Below are positions 36,927 through 44,415 of a stretch of 47,397 bases of DNA, in pieces. A program made the translations under genes and the position numbers. Position 1 is the stretch's first letter, and each line of letters opens with the position of its first letter. The notes under the pieces are model-generated. The model saw only the letters and a list, made by a program, of their open reading frames with translations. It was not told the origin of the DNA and ran no database searches. Source of the DNA: CAIOZW01 sp049317725 (GTDB lineage: Bacteria; Acidobacteriota; Blastocatellia; RBC074); NCBI GenBank assembly GCA_049317725.1, contig JBMOHS010000007.1, positions 1 to 47,397 of the forward strand, read 5' to 3'.

Positions 36927-36935
36927 TCAAGTGAA
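36921..36935. promoter_or_regulatory. Second, overlapping palindrome
   Basis: TTCACTT-C-AAGTGAA is a perfect 15-bp palindrome. Its left arm shares TTCACT with the right end of the first operator, making three half-sites with the TTCACT/AGTGAA pattern. It could bind a second repressor dimer or a different regulator. Confidence 0.55.
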
Positions 36936-36939
36936 CGGG

Positions 36940-36969
36940 ATTGTACTGGAAAGGAGAGGGGTTCGTCCA
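36940..36969 (-). promoter_or_regulatory. Sigma-70-like promoter of fadR
   Basis: On the minus strand TGGACG (36964-36969) and TACAAT (36940-36945) are 18 bp apart. The predicted start near 36933 puts the FadR palindrome at about +8 to +29, a classical repressing position. Confidence 0.55.
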
Positions 36970-37019
36970 GAGGGGGGCCAGAGTTGAGAAAGAGGGGAGG
37001 GAGGGCTAGACTGCACGGT

Positions 37020-38132
37020 ATGGCAAACACGGAAGAGCAAAAACGGCGGATCGGAGTGGTGACGGGGGGAGGAGACTGTCCGGGATTGAACGCGGCGATT
37101 CGGGCAGTGGTCTTGGGCGGGATCAACCGGGGCTGGGAGGTGGTGGGGATCGAGCGGGGATTCGAGGGATTGTTGGCCCCGGAAGGGGTGGTGCCGATGA
37201 CCCGGGAGCGGGTGCGGGGGATCATCCAGACGGGAGGGACGATTCTGGGGACGACCAACCGGGGAAATCCCTTTCACCTGCGGCGAGAGCGGGATGGGAA
37301 GGTCGAGTTTGTCGACGTCTCGGATGAGGTGGTGGCCCAGGTGCAACGGTGGGGCTTGGAGGGGCTGGTCGTGATCGGCGGCGATGGAACGCTGACGATT
37401 GCCAGTCAGTTGGCCCAGCAGGGCGTCCCGGTGATCGGAGTTCCGAAGACGATCGACAATGATTTGATGGCGACCGAGGTGACGTTTGGCTTTCATACGG
37501 CGCTGGTCACCGCGACCGAGGCGATCGACAAACTGCATGCCACGGCGGAGTCGCACGAGCGGGTGATGATCGTCGAGGTGATGGGGCGGTATTCGGGGTG
37601 GATCGGGCTCTATGCCGGATTGGCAGGTGGTGCCGATGTCATTCTCCTGCCTGAAATCCCCTACCGGCTGGAAGCGATTGTCCAGAAATTGCGCGAGCGG
37701 TGGGAGCGGAAGCGGCGGTTTGCGATCATCGTTGTGGCCGAGGGCGCGATGCCCGTCGGGGGAGGCCCGACGTTCAAGGCGAAGGAGGAGGGGCGGGAGC
37801 CGCGTCTCGGCGGGATCGCCGAGCAGCTTGCCGAAGACCTGCAGGAAGCGACCGGCTATGAGACACGCTCGCTGGTTCTTGGCCATCTGCAGCGGGGTGG
37901 GCCCCCAAGCCCGACCGATCGAATCCTGGCGACCCGGTTTGGGGCAGCCGCTGTGCGCGCGATCGAGCGGGGCGAGCGGAATGTCATGGTGGCCATCCAG
38001 GCCAACCGGATCGTCACGGTGCCGCTCGAAGAGGCGATCATTCACCGAAAGCAGGTGCCGCTCGATTCCGACGTAATCCTTAGCGCCAGGGAGATGGGGA
38101 TCGCCTTTGGCGACGAGCCCTCTCGTCGTTGA
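37020..38132 (+). CDS. pfkA: 6-Phosphofructokinase (group III type)
   Basis: Phosphorylates fructose 6-phosphate, the committing step of glycolysis. The 370 residues carry TGGGDCPGLNAAIRAVV, GGTILGTTNRGNPF, VIGGDGTLTIA near 120, PKTIDNDLMATEVTFGFHTA near 142, VEVMGRYSGWIGLYAGLAGGADVILLPEIPY and GHLQRGGPPSPTDR. The pair G in GGDG and K in PKTIDND follows the mixed-substrate group III pattern; G at the first site predicts ATP rather than pyrophosphate (which needs Asp there). ATG 37020 begins homology; its ribosome site is distant (GGAGGGAGGG about 16 bases up), so translation may be weak. It is divergent from fadR across the shared operator. Confidence 0.9.
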   Translation: MANTEEQKRRIGVVTGGGDCPGLNAAIRAVVLGGINRGWEVVGIERGFEGLLAPEGVVPMTRERVRGIIQTGGTILGTTNRGNPFHLRRERDGKVEFVDVSDEVVAQVQRWGLEGLVVIGGDGTLTIASQLAQQGVPVIGVPKTIDNDLMATEVTFGFHTALVTATEAIDKLHATAESHERVMIVEVMGRYSGWIGLYAGLAGGADVILLPEIPYRLEAIVQKLRERWERKRRFAIIVVAEGAMPVGGGPTFKAKEEGREPRLGGIAEQLAEDLQEATGYETRSLVLGHLQRGGPPSPTDRILATRFGAAAVRAIERGERNVMVAIQANRIVTVPLEEAIIHRKQVPLDSDVILSAREMGIAFGDEPSRR

Positions 38133-38143
38133 GCACCGATCAC

Positions 38144-38950
38144 TCACCGCCCCGCAAAGCGGGGGCGTCGCTTCTCATGGAAGGCACGCATCGCTTCGGC
38201 GACATCATCGGTTGTCAGGCATTGCATGATCGCGCTCAGTTCGGTGCGGAGATGGGTCTCGAGCGAGTGATCGAACGTGGACTGCAGTAACCGTTTGCTG
38301 AGGGTGAGGGCGATCGGGGGACCGGCCGCCAAGCGTTCGGCGTAGGCGGCGACCTCGGCGAGGAACGTTTCCGCAGGAAAGACTTGGTGAACGAGTCCGA
38401 TCTGGGTGGCCTCCTCCGGGGAGATGTCCCGCGCGCTGAGGATCAGCTCGGTGGCACGCGAGAGGCCGACCAGACGCGGCAGGAAATAGCTGACGCCAGC
38501 GTCTGGTGAGAGGCCGATCCGGGCATAACCCGCACTCATCGAGGCGCGGTCGCTCATCAATCGCAGATCGGCGGCGAGGGCCAGTCCGAAGCCGGCCCCG
38601 ACGGCTGGGCCATTGATGGCGGCGATCACCGGTTTATCGCACCCTGTCACCGAGAGTGCCCACCGACCGACCCAGTGGAGGTCGTCGAGGCGTTCGGCAC
38701 GCGATTGCTGCCGACGTTCGGTCATTCGTTGCAGGTTGGCCGGGTCGAGCTCTAACCCCGCACAGAATCCACGACCGGCTCCGGTCAAGACGACGACCCG
38801 GACATCTTCGTCCCGTGAGGCCTCGTTCAGTGCCACGGGGATCTCTTCGGAGAGGACCAGATTGACCGCATTCAGCTTCTCTGGGCGGTTGAGAGTGATC
38901 GTTCTGACGCCAGCCGGTGATGTTTCAATCTGCAGATGGTGGGTATTCAT
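38144..38950 (-). CDS. Enoyl-CoA hydratase/isomerase family protein
   Basis: A 268-residue crotonase-fold enzyme acting on acyl-CoA in the cytoplasm. Landmarks: ITLNRPEKLNAVN, VVLTGAGRGFCAGLELD (first oxyanion-hole loop), KPVIAAINGPAVGAGFGLALAADLRLMSD (second), FARIGLSPDAG-like ARIGLSPDAGVSYFLPRLVG (the Asp points to a PaaG-type isomerase more than a Glu/Glu hydratase), and a C-terminal FHEKRRPRFAGR. AGGAGAGG precedes ATG 38950. It converges on pfkA with 11 bp between the genes. It could serve side-chain or unsaturated fatty acid degradation together with the fad genes across pfkA. A FadR site in front of it was looked for and not seen. Confidence 0.88.
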   Translation of the reverse strand: MNTHHLQIETSPAGVRTITLNRPEKLNAVNLVLSEEIPVALNEASRDEDVRVVVLTGAGRGFCAGLELDPANLQRMTERRQQSRAERLDDLHWVGRWALSVTGCDKPVIAAINGPAVGAGFGLALAADLRLMSDRASMSAGYARIGLSPDAGVSYFLPRLVGLSRATELILSARDISPEEATQIGLVHQVFPAETFLAEVAAYAERLAAGPPIALTLSKRLLQSTFDHSLETHLRTELSAIMQCLTTDDVAEAMRAFHEKRRPRFAGR

Positions 38951-39033
38951 CGTCCTCTCCTGATGACCTGTACTGGGTTGACTGCACTGATTGATGGGGC
39001 GGCCCGCCGGGCAAGGGATCGGAATCGCCGGCA

Positions 39034-39891
39034 TTAGCGACCGGTCGAGAGGGCCGCCAGGTCTGTCTGGTAGGAGCGGCTCAGTCCGGCTCCCCGCCGA
39101 TCTTCGTCGTACAGTGCCTGAATGACGCTGCTCCACGGTTTCTGTGAGCGGGGCATGCCCCCGCCGCTCAGCCAAAGGTTTGGCTCCGTCTGCCGATAGG
39201 TCGGGCCGACGGGCTCTTCTTCAATCCGCCACTCGCCCCCGACAGCTCTCCGCAAGGTCTCTCCATAGAAAGCCGTCAGCTCCTGGAAGAGGCGGGGATC
39301 GGTCTGGGCCGTGGTATGGGTGGCGTGATGGAGGCGCAGGAACTGGTCGACCCGCCGCAGCCCGTCCGGAGTGGTCTGGAGTCGACCTGGGGCGATCCGT
39401 AACCGCTTCTCCAGTCGCTTGATCAGCTCGGGGATCTGTGAAACGAAGGCCCGCCCGTCGGGAATGAGGTCTTCGAGCATGTGACGGGGGCGGGTTGCCT
39501 CCTGGTACGCGGCGAGGGATGGATAGAGCACTCCATACCCCGGAACCGCCGACCGTTGGACGCGGGTCGTGCGGTTGACGACGCGCAACGGGTAGTAGAT
39601 CTCGACGACCTGACCGCTGCGCAGGTGTGTCCGCGTGAACCGGTTGGGTTGTCGACTCAGGTTGCCTTCTTCCTCATTTTCGATCAGCCGGCGGGCCTCC
39701 TCGAAGGAGATCCGCTGCGAAAGAATCTGGTCATTCCGGGTGGGGGACGGAGCCTTTTGCGCAGCGGTCTCGGCCGTCATCAGCGCCAAGAGCAGGAGGA
39801 GTTTCCATCCTGGGAAGAGGCGCTGCGCTCGCCGCACTGCCGGATGGTCCGCTGGCTTCTGTCTGCTCTTTCCTCGATCGATCGGCTCCAC
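39034..39891 (-). CDS. Secreted protein of unknown function
   Basis: A protein of about 285 residues. The start is uncertain: GTG 39891 has an AGGGGGA nine bases upstream, while GTG 39837 would give a more compact signal peptide. Both share the exported core RLFPGWKLLLLLALMTAETAAQ, with likely cleavage after TAA. The mature protein is basic, with an N-terminal ISFEEARRLIENEEEG helix, a short strand pair THLRSGQVVEIYYPLRVV, then helices (LEDLIPDGRAFVSQIPELIKRLEKRL) and a C-terminal SRSYQTDLAAL. No family is recognised. It is followed 83 bp later by the enoyl-CoA hydratase gene on the same strand and may share its transcript. Confidence 0.6.
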   Translation of the reverse strand: MEPIDRGKSRQKPADHPAVRRAQRLFPGWKLLLLLALMTAETAAQKAPSPTRNDQILSQRISFEEARRLIENEEEGNLSRQPNRFTRTHLRSGQVVEIYYPLRVVNRTTRVQRSAVPGYGVLYPSLAAYQEATRPRHMLEDLIPDGRAFVSQIPELIKRLEKRLRIAPGRLQTTPDGLRRVDQFLRLHHATHTTAQTDPRLFQELTAFYGETLRRAVGGEWRIEEEPVGPTYRQTEPNLWLSGGGMPRSQKPWSSVIQALYDEDRRGAGLSRSYQTDLAALSTGR

Positions 39892-40197
39892 TCGCGCATT
39901 CCCCCTTCGCTCTTCCTGGAACGCCACCCGTGCCCTCGCCGGGCGGGTGGCGCCGACAAATCGCTTGTCTTTTCTGGGCGGGCAAGTTAGAACTGAACGC
40001 CCGGATGGGAGTGTACTGAATTCCTGTCGATAAACAAAGGTACGCAGTCGTGGAGGATCGAGGCATCTCCGGAGACAACCGTCTTCTGGAAGGGATCCTC
40101 TTCTTCCTGGACTTGCTTCGGGCGCTGGGGGGAAAGAGATCCCTTTTGCCGGGAAGCCCGAAGAAGATGCACTTTGCATCGAGGGCAGGGAAGGAAG
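39892..40197. other. Divergent gap with a bulged hairpin
   Basis: This 306-bp region separates the secreted unknown protein from ftcD and has no supported gene. At 39922-39952 a 12-pair hairpin (outer C-GCCACCC/GGGTGGC-G, inner GCCC/GGGC, 2-nt bulge, loop TCGCC) lies close to the minus-strand start. No clear -35/-10 pair stands out for either gene. The ftcD ribosome site (GGGAAGGAAG) closes it. Confidence 0.4.
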
Positions 40198-41889
40198 ATG
40201 GACCGGATCGTCGAATGTGTGCCAAATTTCAGTGAGGGGCGGGACGCGGAGAAGGTGCGGCGGATCGTCTCGACGATTGCGTCCGTTCCTGGGGTGGTGG
40301 TGCTCGACCACGGGATGGACGCCGACCATCACCGGTCCGTCGTCACCTATGCCGGTGAGCCGAGCGCAGTCGTCGAGGCGGCGCGAAGAGCGGCCGAGGT
40401 AGCGGTCTCGACGATCGATCTGACCCGCCACCAGGGAGCCCATCCCCGGATTGGCGCGCTCGATGTTCTCCCGTTCATTCCGCTCCGGGGCGTAACGATG
40501 GCGGAGTGCGTCGCTCTCGCCAAGCAGGCCGGAGAGCTGATTGCCCGCCAGTTGAACCTTCCCGTCTTTCTATACGAGGAAGCGGCGACGCGGCCCGATC
40601 GGGCCGATCTGGCCAATGTGCGACGGGGAGAGTTCGAGGGATTGCGAACGGCCATCGAGAGCGATCCCGCGCGGCGGCCCGATTTTGGCCCGCCCCGCCT
40701 CCACCCGACGGCTGGGGCCATCGCCGTTGGGGCCCGCTCCCTGCTGATCGCTTACAACATCAACCTCGCGACCGATGACCTGCTGGTGGCGAAGAAGATT
40801 GCCCGGGCGATTCGTGGCCGGGATGGGGGCTTGCGGTATGTCAAGGCGCTTGGCTTGCCGCTGGAGAAGCGTCGCCAAGTCCAGGTCTCGATCAACCTGG
40901 TTCGCTATCAAGCGACACCGCTCCATCGCGTCTTTGAGATGGTGCGGCGGGAGGCGGAGCGGTACGGTGTGGCGATCGCCGGGAGCGAGATCATCGGGCT
41001 TCTCCCGCGGGCCGCGCTCGAAGCGAGCGCCGAGTACTACCTGCAGATCGAGAACTTTTCGCCCGAATCGATTCTGGAAGAGCGGTTGCAGTCCGCCCTC
41101 GCGGCCAGAGAGGGGCCAGTAATCCTGCGTGCGACTGAGGTGCCGCAGGGCGGGACGACAGACCCGACGGCCCTCTCGCTCGACGAGTTTGCCGGAGAGG
41201 TCGCCTCGGATCTTCCACCGGTCGGGGCCGGAGGCGTCGTCGCCTATGTCGGTGCCCTGGCTGCCGCGCTCGGTGCTTTTGTCTGCCGCTCCTCGCCAAT
41301 GGCTACCCGTGGAACAGTCGCGCCGCCGGATCAGGTCTCTCCGAGGATCGACGAGGATCTCGCGCGCGTGCTGGGGCAGTTGACGGAGTTGAGCGGCGAG
41401 CTTCGGATCACGGTCGGAGAGGAGGCGGAGGCCAGAGCCGCCTCGCTTGCTTGGCGGGATCGTTCGTCAGCGGAGGAGGCCGACCGGTTGGCACGGCTGA
41501 CCGCTGCAGAAGCGGCCACCCGTCGCGCGAGGTCCGTCTCTCTGCGTGTCGTGACGGCGGCCCACGAGGTTCTTGAACTGCTGCTCGAGCTGGCGGAGCG
41601 ACAAGTTCCCGTTGCTCTCGCCGATCTGGTCGCCGGGGCGCAATTGGCAGCGGCCGCGACGCGAGGGGCCGCCTGTCTTGCCCTCGCCCAGCTTCCCTCG
41701 CGTTCCGATGAGGAGCTGTCAGGCGCCGAGGAAGGGCAGCCCGAGGAGCTGCGTGAACTGCTGCTTCGCAGCCGTGAAATTCTTGAGCGGATCGAGCAGC
41801 GTTTCTTCGCGGCCCATTCGCTCGCGATTGGAGAGGAAGAGCCGCCACCGCTCGCGCCCTTCCCCTCGGCCCCTTTTTCTGAGACCTGA
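40198..41889 (+). CDS. ftcD: Glutamate formimidoyltransferase/formimidoyl-THF cyclodeaminase fusion
   Basis: Moves the formimino group from formiminoglutamate to tetrahydrofolate and then releases ammonia to give methenyl-THF. Of 563 residues, 1-320 are the transferase (MDRIVECVPNFSEGRD, DHHRSVVTYAG, HQGAHPRIGALDVLPFIPL with catalytic His, LHPTAGAIAVGARSLLIAYNINLATDDL, YVKALGLPLEKRRQVQVSINLV). About 340-563 are the all-helical cyclodeaminase (LSLDEFAGEVASDLPPVGAGGVVAYVGALAAALGAFVCRSS, LLELAERQVPVALADLVAGAQLAAAATRGAACLAL). Mammalian FTCD has this fusion; many bacteria split it into two genes. hutH, hutU and hutI are absent here, so the histidine-degradation source of the substrate lies elsewhere or the gene serves one-carbon supply. 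ATG 40198 follows AAGGAAG. Confidence 0.93.
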   Translation: MDRIVECVPNFSEGRDAEKVRRIVSTIASVPGVVVLDHGMDADHHRSVVTYAGEPSAVVEAARRAAEVAVSTIDLTRHQGAHPRIGALDVLPFIPLRGVTMAECVALAKQAGELIARQLNLPVFLYEEAATRPDRADLANVRRGEFEGLRTAIESDPARRPDFGPPRLHPTAGAIAVGARSLLIAYNINLATDDLLVAKKIARAIRGRDGGLRYVKALGLPLEKRRQVQVSINLVRYQATPLHRVFEMVRREAERYGVAIAGSEIIGLLPRAALEASAEYYLQIENFSPESILEERLQSALAAREGPVILRATEVPQGGTTDPTALSLDEFAGEVASDLPPVGAGGVVAYVGALAAALGAFVCRSSPMATRGTVAPPDQVSPRIDEDLARVLGQLTELSGELRITVGEEAEARAASLAWRDRSSAEEADRLARLTAAEAATRRARSVSLRVVTAAHEVLELLLELAERQVPVALADLVAGAQLAAAATRGAACLALAQLPSRSDEELSGAEEGQPEELRELLLRSREILERIEQRFFAAHSLAIGEEEPPPLAPFPSAPFSET

Positions 41890-41918
41890 CGTCGCGAGGA
41901 GAGAAGTCACCATCGCTG

Positions 41919-41964
41919 CCGGCTGTCCCCTCGACCACCGGTTCCAAGGGGGGCCGGTCTCTTT
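41919..41964 (+). terminator. Hairpin with U-rich tail after ftcD
   Basis: CCGGC...CCCCT (41919-41931) pairs with AGGGG...GCCGG (41947-41957) in two 5-bp blocks, followed by TCTCTTT. It overlaps the earliest possible gamma-glutamyltransferase start (GTG 41965), favouring the ATGs just downstream. Confidence 0.5.
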
Positions 41965-41976
41965 GTGAAAGGAAAG

Positions 41977-43761
41977 ATGACCATGCGGAATGGGTATCAA
42001 CGGAATGCTGTCTGGGGATTGGTGCTGATCCTGCTGTTTGTTGGTGGGATCCTTCCGATGGGAGACGCATGGATCGGCCCCCGTTGGCAGGTGCAAGGAC
42101 CCGGATTGGTGGAGGCCGCCTCGCGCCCCCCCGTTCGTGGTCGCCATGGGATGGTGGCGTCGGTCAGTGAGATCGCCTCGCAAGTGGGGGTCGATATGCT
42201 CAAACGGGGGGGCAATGCCGTCGACGCTGCTGTTGCCGTTGGGCTCGCCTTGGCCGTTGTCTGGCCCTCTGCCGGGAACCTCGGCGGCGGAGGTTTCATG
42301 ATGGTCCGGCTCGCCGACGGGAGGGCGACCGCCATCGACTATCGCGAGATGGCTCCGGCCGGGGCGCACCGCAATGTCTATCTCGATGAGGCCGGGAACT
42401 ATATTGCCGAATCGTCCCAGTACGGCCACCGCGCAGCGGGCGTGCCAGGAACGGTCGCCGGGCTCGCCCTGGCGCTTGAGAAGTACGGGACGCTGCCCTG
42501 GGCGACGGTTGTTGAACCGGCGCGACGGTTGGCGGCAGATGGATTCCCCGTCTGGTACCAACTGGAGCGCAGCCTCAAGGGATCGAGCGAGCAGCTCTCC
42601 CGTTACCCGGAGACGAAGCGCATCTTCCTTCGCAATGGAACCCCCTACCAAGCCGGCGAGGTCTTTCGTCAACCAGAACTCGCCCAGGTGCTGGCGCGCC
42701 TCAAACGCGAAGGACCTCGCGAGTTCTACGAGGGGCGCACGGCCCGTCTGATCGAGGAGAGCATGCGACGGGCCGCCGGAGCCGGACCCGTCTGGATGAC
42801 CGTCGCTGACCTCAAGAACTACCGTGCCGTCGAACGCCAGCCGCTGCGTGGAACCTACCGCGGCCACGAGATCCTGACGATGCCCCCGCCCTCCTCCGGT
42901 GGCGTCGCCATGCTCCAGATGCTCCAGATGCTTGAACGCTACGACCTCCGGTCGATGGGGGCGGGATCGTCGCAACTCCTCCACCTCCAGGTCGAAGCCA
43001 TGCGGCGGGCTTTCGCTGACCGTGCCCACTACCTCGGAGATCCAGACTTTGTTGAGGTCCCGGTGGCCGGTCTGACTTCGCGTGCCTATGCCGATCGGCT
43101 GGCGGCGACGATCGACCCTGCCCGGGCATCGAGTTCCGACACGATCGGGCACGGTCAGCCGACTGCCCCTGAGTCGGAGGAGACGACCCACTTTACGGTC
43201 GTCGACGCCACCGGTAATGTCGTCTCGAACACGTACACCCTCAACGACAGCTATGGCAACAAGGTGACGGTCGAGGGGACCGGCATTCTGCTCAACAACG
43301 AGATGGACGACTTTGCCCCCAAACCGGGCTCGCCCAACTTTTACGGATTGATCCAGGGCGAGGCCAATGCCGTGGCGGCGCGGAAGCGCCCGCTCTCTTC
43401 GATGACGCCAACCATTGTTTTGCGCAATGGCTCCCTCTGGTTTGCCGTCGGAAGTCCAGGCGGACCGACGATCATCAACACCGTGACCCAGATTCTGATC
43501 AACATCATCGATTATGGGATGAACATCCAGCAGGCGATCGACTGGCCCCGGATCCATCACCAGTGGAAGCCGGACGAGATCCGGCACGAGCCCTTCGGGG
43601 TCAACCCGGATGTTCGGGCCAAGCTCCAAGCCATGGGCCATCGCTTCGCCGAGACGCCACGCCAGATCGGCGATGCCGAGGGAATCATGATCGAGGAGAA
43701 GACAGGGATTCGGCTGGGTGGCAGTGATCCGCGGCTCGATGGGCGATCGGTTGGGTATTGA
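41977..43761 (+). CDS. ggt: Gamma-glutamyltransferase (periplasmic)
   Basis: Cleaves or transfers the gamma-glutamyl group of glutathione and similar peptides; made as a precursor that cuts itself at a threonine. The 594 residues begin with a signal peptide (NAVWGLVLILLFVGGILPMGDAW). Landmarks: GNAVDAAVAVGLALAVVWPSAGNLGGGGFMMVR, YREMAPAGAHRNVY, HRAAGVPGTVAGL (substrate Arg region), PPPSSGGVAMLQML, ESEETTHFTVVDATGNVVSNTYTLN with the nucleophile Thr at the start of the small subunit, GILLNNEMDDFAPKPGSPN and GSPGGPTIINTVTQILINI. Starts at 41965 (GTG), 41977 and 41983 (ATG) are possible; AAAGGAAAG favours the two ATGs. It follows ftcD by about 90 bp; both handle glutamate-derived compounds. Confidence 0.92.
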   Translation: MTMRNGYQRNAVWGLVLILLFVGGILPMGDAWIGPRWQVQGPGLVEAASRPPVRGRHGMVASVSEIASQVGVDMLKRGGNAVDAAVAVGLALAVVWPSAGNLGGGGFMMVRLADGRATAIDYREMAPAGAHRNVYLDEAGNYIAESSQYGHRAAGVPGTVAGLALALEKYGTLPWATVVEPARRLAADGFPVWYQLERSLKGSSEQLSRYPETKRIFLRNGTPYQAGEVFRQPELAQVLARLKREGPREFYEGRTARLIEESMRRAAGAGPVWMTVADLKNYRAVERQPLRGTYRGHEILTMPPPSSGGVAMLQMLQMLERYDLRSMGAGSSQLLHLQVEAMRRAFADRAHYLGDPDFVEVPVAGLTSRAYADRLAATIDPARASSSDTIGHGQPTAPESEETTHFTVVDATGNVVSNTYTLNDSYGNKVTVEGTGILLNNEMDDFAPKPGSPNFYGLIQGEANAVAARKRPLSSMTPTIVLRNGSLWFAVGSPGGPTIINTVTQILINIIDYGMNIQQAIDWPRIHHQWKPDEIRHEPFGVNPDVRAKLQAMGHRFAETPRQIGDAEGIMIEEKTGIRLGGSDPRLDGRSVGY

Positions 43762-43768
43762 TCACTTC

Positions 43769-44317
43769 TCACGCGGTGGGTTCGTAGATCTCTGTGTGGA
43801 GAAAAGGGAAGAGGGCGAAGGTGACGGCTGGTTGATAGAGGTCGCGACGCGAGATCTGGCCCGCCGAGAGGATCCCGACCGCCCCCTCCTTCCGCTTGGA
43901 GTCCAGGCGTCCAAAGAAGAGGTCGTCCGCGCTGCCGAGTTCCATTCCCCCGCGCACGAGGGCGGCGACAGGAGGAGGCAGCAGGAATCGCCCGCTCTGC
44001 CCACGACCGATTCGCCCCGCACGGTCCGTCACGAGAACCCAGGCATAGGCCCACATGCCTTCGTCGCTGTCGAGCACGCCGCCCTCGATCCCGACGCCGA
44101 AGCGGGCCTCGGTTCGTGAGTCGAGTGCCTGGCGGGCACGCTCCAAGGCGCCCATCCGCATCTCCTCATCGGACATCGGCTGGGCGGCGACGCCAGAGGT
44201 CGTCTCCTGCCCGATGATCGCAGCATCAGGCCAGAAGAGCGAGACCGCGGCTGCGACGGAGGCGATCTTGACTGGGTTGGTGGACCCGACCACCACGAGA
44301 AGAGAGTCCTGTTTCAT
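43769..44317 (-). CDS. yjjX: Inosine/xanthosine triphosphatase, YjjX/DUF84 type
   Basis: Hydrolyses non-canonical purine nucleoside triphosphates to clean the nucleotide pool. The 182 residues show the family's opening VVVGSTNPVKIASVAAAVSLFWPDA, then TTSGVAAQPMSDEEMRMGALERARQAL, RFGVGIEGGVL, WAYAWVLVTDRAGRIGRGQSGRFLLPP and DDLFFGRLDSKRKEGAVGILSAGQISRRDLYQPAV. All blocks of the E. coli YjjX fold are present and the length is normal. ATG 44317 is preceded by GAGGA eight bases away; another ATG seven codons upstream is possible. It converges on ggt with 7 bp between stops and is divergent from the glycerate kinase gene. Confidence 0.9.
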   Translation of the reverse strand: MKQDSLLVVVGSTNPVKIASVAAAVSLFWPDAAIIGQETTSGVAAQPMSDEEMRMGALERARQALDSRTEARFGVGIEGGVLDSDEGMWAYAWVLVTDRAGRIGRGQSGRFLLPPPVAALVRGGMELGSADDLFFGRLDSKRKEGAVGILSAGQISRRDLYQPAVTFALFPFLHTEIYEPTA

Positions 44318-44415
44318 CACTTGATTCCTCGTCCCCATGGATACCCCATCTCTTCGCAAAAGAGAACGGCACCGGGAGAGGCTGGAAAGAGAAGCATCGT
44401 CGAGGGAGGGCATCT

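Noticed and set aside
41719..43641. 640-codon minus-strand open frame opposite ggt
   Set aside because: Antisense shadow of ggt, with no recognisable motif or ribosome site.
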